A stretch of DNA of 64,000 nt, from positions 124,001 to 188,000 of the forward strand of contig JBFLYK010000001.1 of NCBI GenBank assembly GCA_040756995.1. Reading direction: 5' to 3'. The first letter of the stretch is position 1. Each line of letters opens with the position of its first letter. The translations under genes were made by a program, and so were the position numbers. Positions 60,137 through 64,000 of this stretch are shown here, piece by piece. The notes beneath the pieces are model-generated. The model searched no databases. It was not told the DNA's origin and saw only the letters and a program-made list of their open reading frames with translations. This stretch comes from BP-133 sp040756995 (GTDB lineage: Bacteria; Actinomycetota; Acidimicrobiia; IMCC26256; BP-133).

Positions 60137-60671
60137 TCAGAGGTCGCGGCGCCGGGCAGCCGCCACGGCAACCGAGAGCGACCCGGCCGTCCAGGTCACC
60201 AGCGAGAGGGTGAGGAGCAGGACGGCGCTGGCCACACCGAAGGCGTCGTGCAGGTAAGCGCCGAAGGATCCCAGGACCGACGGCCCGGCGTCGTTGCCGA
60301 GCAGGGCGAGGATCCGGCCCGACTCGACGGGGTTGGCCAGGATGGCGGTGAGGAGGCCGGCGGGTCCCAGGTGCAGGGCCGGCGCCAGGCCGGCCAGGGC
60401 GAGGTCCATGCCGAGGGTGAAGAGGAACCAGGCGGCGACCGCCACCGCCGTGGCCTGACCGCGGGACGGCGCCAGCGACCCGATCGTCACCCCGAGAGCC
60501 AGGCAGGCTGTGGCCGTGGCGGCCGTGGCGCCGGCGACCGCTGCCAGGGGGGGCCAGGTCGCCGGTGGAGGCGGCCCCGGCCAGGACGAGGGCGGAGAGG
60601 CCGAAGCCGAGCGCCAGCGTGAGCCAGAGGGCGGCGGCCAGACCGGCGAAGGAGGCGAGAAGCAGCCGCAT
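60137..60671 (-). pseudogene. Truncated ABC-2 type (NosY-like) permease with frameshift
   Basis: The remaining sequence is the C-terminal half of an ABC-2 permease. LLLASFAGLAAALWLTLALG and GFGLSALVLAGAASTGDLA continue, after removal of one C from a run of seven near 60550, as LAAVAGATAATATACLALGV through ILANPVESGRILALLGNDAG to the stop at 60137. The N-terminal 100 or so residues and the first membrane helices are missing. Its first codon overlaps the ATG of the divergent PNPOx gene (CATG at 60669-60672), so a deletion probably fused the two loci. Confidence 0.7.
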
Positions 60672-61117
60672 GAAGATCGACAGGGACGGACTCGAGGTGC
60701 TCGACCGGGCGGAATGCCTCCGGCTGCTCCGGAGCGGGGCGCTCGGCCGCGTCGCCGGGACGTCGGGAGCGCTCCCAGTAGTGCTGCCAGTCGGCTACGT
60801 CCTCGACGGCGATTCGATCGTCGTCGAGACCGGCCGGGGGACCACGCTCGATTCCGCCACCAGCAGTTCGGTGGTGGCGTTCGAAGTCGACAACTTCCAT
60901 GAGCACGGCCGGTGCGGCTGGACCGTGATGGTGACCGGTGTGGCCGAGGAAGTGGTGGACCACCGTGACGTCGAACGGCTGCGACGCCTACTGCCCACCG
61001 ACGGCACTGGGCACGACCAGCGGGTTCGTTCGCATCTCGTCGGAGCTGGTGACCGGCCGCCGGCTGCACCGCGCTCACCGCCCCGTCCGCACCCGGGCCG
61101 TCGCGTCGACCGGCTGA
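60670..61117 (+). pseudogene. PNPOx-like flavoprotein with late frameshift (4 of 4)
   Basis: ATG 60670 begins LEVLDRAECLRLLRSGALGR and LPVVLPVGYVLDGDSIVVET. An extra G in the run at 61022-61024 breaks the frame. Corrected, it reads HDQRFVRISSELVTGRRLHR and stops at 61117, seven bases before the convergent acetyltransferase gene ends. As written it would run to 61332, overlapping that gene by about 200 bases. The corrected end is strongly preferred by homology and spacing. Confidence 0.75.
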
Positions 61118-61124
61118 CGGGCCG

Positions 61125-63833
61125 CTACCGCAGGCGGCGCAGATCCCGGCCCGGATCCCGGCCGGCGGGTGCCAGGCGCATCCGCCAGTCGACGGCCACC
61201 ACCGAACCGGGGCCGGCGATGACGGGGTTGACGTCGAGCTCGGCCAGCTCGGGGAGCTGCTGGACGAGGATGGAGAGGCGGAGCAGGAGGTCCTCGAGGC
61301 CGGCGGTGTCGGCTGGCGCAGATCCCCGGTAGCCGAACAGCAGGGGTGAGGAGCGCAGTCCCCGGACCAGCTCGGCGGCGTCGTGGTCGGTGAGTGGCGC
61401 GACCTTGAGCGCGGTGTCGCCGATCAGCTCGGCGGCGACGCCGCCCAAGCCGAACATGACCAGGGGACCGAAGGACGGGTCTCGCACCACGCCGGCGATC
61501 GTCTCCACGACCCCCGGGGGCACCATGGCCTGGACGTGGGCACCGGTCATCTCCTCCCCGGCTGCGTCCAGCCGGGAGGCCATCTCCTCATAGGCGGCGG
61601 CGACGGCCTCCGGTGAGGCGAGGCCGAGCCGCACACCGCCGACGTCGGTCTTGTGCAGCACCCCGGCCGCTTTGAGCGCCACCGGCCCGCTGATCGCGGC
61701 GGCGGCCTGGGCTGCCTCGCCGGACGAGGTGACGTGCACCAGCGGCGTCACCGGAACGCCGAAGGCGGCCAGCACGTCGGCGGCGATCACCGGATCGAGC
61801 CACCCGCCGCCGGGCTGGGCGGCCAGGAAGTCGGCCACCATCCGGCGCGGGCCGCGGAGGTCGATGTCGTCCAGGGTGGGGACCCGCCCCGCCGGCCGGC
61901 GCCGCCAGTCGGCGTACCAGGCAGCCCGGGCCAGGGCCTGGGCGGCGGCCTCGGGGAACGGGAAGCAGGGGACGGCCCGCTCGCCCCGGAGCGGGGCCGG
62001 GATGCTCTCGACGCCGACGAGGTTCGCCACCACCGGTTTGCTCCAGGGTTCGGCCATGACATCGGCGAGGGCGATGGCGACGTCGTCGATGGGGGCAGCC
62101 CCGGTCGGCGTACAGACCACGATGACGGCGTCGATGGCATCGTCGGCCAGCAGTGTCCGCAACGCCTCCTGGTAGGCGGCGGGGCCGGCCGAGGCCATCA
62201 TGTCGACCGGGTTGCGCACGCCCGCGGCCGGAGGCAGGCAAGCCCGCAAGGCCTCCTGGGTGGCGGCCGGGAGCTCCGGCACCTCCAGCCCGGCTGCTTC
62301 GCAGGCATCGGCGGCGAGGACCCCCGGACCGCCCGAGTTGCCGACGATCGCCACCCGGCGGCCGGCGGGCAGCGGCTGGTGGGCGAGCACGGCGGCGGTG
62401 TCGAAGAGTTGTTCCAGCGTGTCGACGCGGATCACGCCCGTCTGGCGGAACAGCGCGTCGACGGCCCGGTCCGGGCTGGCGAGGGCCGCCGTGTGGGATG
62501 ACGCCCCCCGGCTGCCCGCCTGGGAGCGGCCGCTCTTGACGGCCACGATCGGTTTGCCGCGGGCGACGCGCTGGGCGATGCGGTGGAACTTGCCCGGATT
62601 GCCGAACGACTCCAGGTAGAGCAGCACGACGTCGGTCTCCGGGTCGTTCTCCCAGTACTGGAGGAGGTCGTTGCCGCTGACGTCGGCCTTGTTGCCGACT
62701 GACACGAAGCTCGAGATTCCGAGACCCAGGCGGGCCGAGCGTTGCAGGGCGGCGATCCCGATCGCTCCCGATTGGGAGCCAAGGGCGATCCGGCCCGGGA
62801 GGGGGGTGACGGGGGCGAAGGTGCCGTTCATGGCCACGGCCGGGGCGGTGTTGATCACGCCCATGCAGTTGGGGCCGATGACCCGCATCCCGTTGCGGCG
62901 GGCCAGGCGGACTAGCTCCCGCTCGGCGGCGGCGCCGTCGCCGCCCACTTCGGCGAACCCGGCGGTGATCATTACGACGCCGCCGACCCGCTTGGCGGCG
63001 CACTGGGCCAGGACCTCCGGGACGGTGGCGGCGGGGACGCAGATGATGGCCAGCTCGACGTCGTCGGGAACGTCGAGGACCGAGGGGTAGGCCCGGACGC
63101 CGCCGACGTGGGCGGACTTCGGGTTGACGGGATAGACGGGCCCCTGGAAGTCGCCGGCCAGCAGGTTCTTGAACAGCTGATGGCCCATCCCGGCGGGACT
63201 CTGCCCGGCGCCGATCACCGCGATCGAATGGGGGGCGAGGAGCCGCCCTACAGACCGGGCCTCGGCCCGGTGCTCCCGCTTGGCGATCGCCACCGCTAGG
63301 TCGCAGCTGTCGGCCACCGGGAAGCGGAACATGACCTCGCCGCCCCCCACCGTCATCTTCGTCTGGAAGCCCGCTTCCCGGAACACCGCCAGCATCTTCT
63401 GGTTCTCCGACAAGGTGGTGGCGTAGAACTCGGTGATCCCCGCCCGGCGGGCGGCGGCCGCCAGCCACTCCAGCAGCACGGTGCCGATCCCCCGGCCCTG
63501 GTGGGCGTCCTCCACGAGGAAGGCCACCTCGGCGTCGGTGGCGCCCTCTTTCCCCTCGTAGCGGGCGACGGCGACCATGTCGTCGCCGAGGATGGCCACC
63601 AGGGCCATCCGCCACCGGTAGTCGACGGTGGTGAGGAACGAGAGCTCGGCCTCCGAGAGGTGAGGATGGGGAGAGAAGTACCGCAGATACACGCTCTCCG
63701 GTGAGAGCCGCTGGTGGAACCGGGCCAGGGCCGGCGCGTCGTCGGGCCGGATCGGGCGGATCAGCACCGTTCCCCCGTCGCTGAGGACGACGTCGGCCTC
63801 GAACTCCACGGGGTAACCCGGGGCTGCCTCCAT
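61125..63833 (-). CDS. Pat-type protein acetyltransferase: GNAT domain fused to ADP-forming acyl-CoA synthetase-like domains
   Basis: A 902-residue multidomain protein. The N-terminal GNAT domain (about 20-175) has VAFLVEDAHQGRGIGTVLLE. It is followed by a CoA-binding domain (IAVIGAGQSPAGMGHQLFKN), a succinyl-CoA-ligase-like domain (GRIALGSQSGAIGIAAL; SGRSQAGSRGASSHTAALAS, with the His that is phosphorylated in active enzymes) and an ATP-grasp domain (GPVALKAAGVLHKTDVGGVR). This is the layout of Pat enzymes that acetylate AMP-forming acyl-CoA synthetases, switching them off. The ligases at 19490 and 28656 are conceivable targets. ATG 63833 has GAGGAGG upstream. Confidence 0.9.
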   Translation of the reverse strand: MEAAPGYPVEFEADVVLSDGGTVLIRPIRPDDAPALARFHQRLSPESVYLRYFSPHPHLSEAELSFLTTVDYRWRMALVAILGDDMVAVARYEGKEGATDAEVAFLVEDAHQGRGIGTVLLEWLAAAARRAGITEFYATTLSENQKMLAVFREAGFQTKMTVGGGEVMFRFPVADSCDLAVAIAKREHRAEARSVGRLLAPHSIAVIGAGQSPAGMGHQLFKNLLAGDFQGPVYPVNPKSAHVGGVRAYPSVLDVPDDVELAIICVPAATVPEVLAQCAAKRVGGVVMITAGFAEVGGDGAAAERELVRLARRNGMRVIGPNCMGVINTAPAVAMNGTFAPVTPLPGRIALGSQSGAIGIAALQRSARLGLGISSFVSVGNKADVSGNDLLQYWENDPETDVVLLYLESFGNPGKFHRIAQRVARGKPIVAVKSGRSQAGSRGASSHTAALASPDRAVDALFRQTGVIRVDTLEQLFDTAAVLAHQPLPAGRRVAIVGNSGGPGVLAADACEAAGLEVPELPAATQEALRACLPPAAGVRNPVDMMASAGPAAYQEALRTLLADDAIDAVIVVCTPTGAAPIDDVAIALADVMAEPWSKPVVANLVGVESIPAPLRGERAVPCFPFPEAAAQALARAAWYADWRRRPAGRVPTLDDIDLRGPRRMVADFLAAQPGGGWLDPVIAADVLAAFGVPVTPLVHVTSSGEAAQAAAAISGPVALKAAGVLHKTDVGGVRLGLASPEAVAAAYEEMASRLDAAGEEMTGAHVQAMVPPGVVETIAGVVRDPSFGPLVMFGLGGVAAELIGDTALKVAPLTDHDAAELVRGLRSSPLLFGYRGSAPADTAGLEDLLLRLSILVQQLPELAELDVNPVIAGPGSVVAVDWRMRLAPAGRDPGRDLRRLR

Positions 63834-63965
63834 GCCGTCGTCCTCCTCGCCGTGCCGCCGATGTCCATGGGTCACTCCTACCACGGCTCGGGGGATCCGC
63901 ATTCCACGGAGGGCAAACGGGCGGTGTCGACTCCGCAATCGATGGAGGGGAGCCGGCCTGGCCGG

Positions 63966-64000
63966 TCAGCCGGCCGGCGGGATGATAACGATCGGGCAGG
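63966..64000 (-). CDS. Universal stress protein, last ten codons (partial)
   Basis: Reading from the window edge on the minus strand gives CPIVIIPPAG and then TGA. This matches the usual C-terminus of UspA-family proteins (PCPVVVVPP). Only ten residues are visible, so the call is tentative. A universal stress protein here would fit the dormancy-type island. Confidence 0.4.
   Translation of the reverse strand, partial: CPIVIIPPAG

Noticed and set aside
1..64000. CRISPR arrays or retron/DGR-like repeats
   Set aside because: No regularly spaced direct repeats with unique spacers were seen. The only regular repeat is the three-copy operator set before hipB.

Overview
The window is a GC-rich chromosomal segment from what is probably an uncultured or poorly described actinobacterium of the Acidimicrobiia type. 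This is inferred from GC bias, GTG/TTG starts, an F420-type LLM oxidoreductase, SCP2 proteins, PaaA-like diiron proteins and split MaoC hot-dog proteins. No 16S gene is present, so taxonomy is an inference. Genes are densely packed, often with 1-8 base overlaps.

0-9.5 kb: the end of an acyl-CoA dehydrogenase, then a branched-chain-amino-acid-type ABC importer (fused LivH-LivM permease, LivG, LivF, a lipoprotein binding protein) interleaved with three envelope proteins of unknown function. A strong hairpin terminator closes it. 9.5-31.9 kb: an aerobic catabolic region. It holds a PaaABC-like CoA-thioester epoxidase core, a four-gene soluble diiron monooxygenase (alpha, beta, coupling protein, reductase) whose six iron ligands can be placed, three SCP2-like carriers, a zinc alcohol dehydrogenase, an acyl-CoA synthetase, hot-dog dehydratases, an enoyl-CoA hydratase and a PHA synthase. 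Next come a stand-alone PaaA-like protein, an IscX-like protein, an aldehyde dehydrogenase and a PaaK-like ligase; a second stand-alone PaaA paralogue lies on the minus strand. A plausible reading is hydrophobic substrate to alcohol, acid, acyl-CoA, 3-hydroxyacyl-CoA and storage polymer.

31.9-46.1 kb: a MEDS-domain sensor and a PucR regulator, then short catabolic operons on both strands (SDRs, crotonases, a 3Fe-4S ferredoxin, CoxM/CoxS subunits without a CoxL). A patch of gene debris at 38.9-40.5 kb holds an HmgA N-terminus joined to a metallo-hydrolase piece, a frameshifted flavin monooxygenase and a Rieske N-terminus. A kinase (APH family) and an ACAD10/11-like acyl-CoA dehydrogenase follow, with an SDR, a MaoC protein, a methyltransferase and an LLM oxidoreductase.

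46.1-52 kb: a mobile-element scar. It has a tyrosine integrase broken by one nonsense codon and one frameshift, a tRNA-Arg(ACG) 3' half without its 5' half, arm-site-like repeats, a frameshifted ImmA-like protease, a CBS fragment and an intact hipBA pair with three operator-like sites exactly 61 bp apart. 52-64 kb: a dormancy/redox-stress island of four PNPOx-like loci, a hemerythrin protein, a CDF transporter, an MgtE-like protein, a nitronate monooxygenase, a GNAT protein, a Pat-type acetyltransferase and a universal stress protein tail. Several genes are preceded by sites resembling the DosR/DevR box. Single-base indels in homopolymers are concentrated in 39-61 kb and were not noticed in the first 38 kb.
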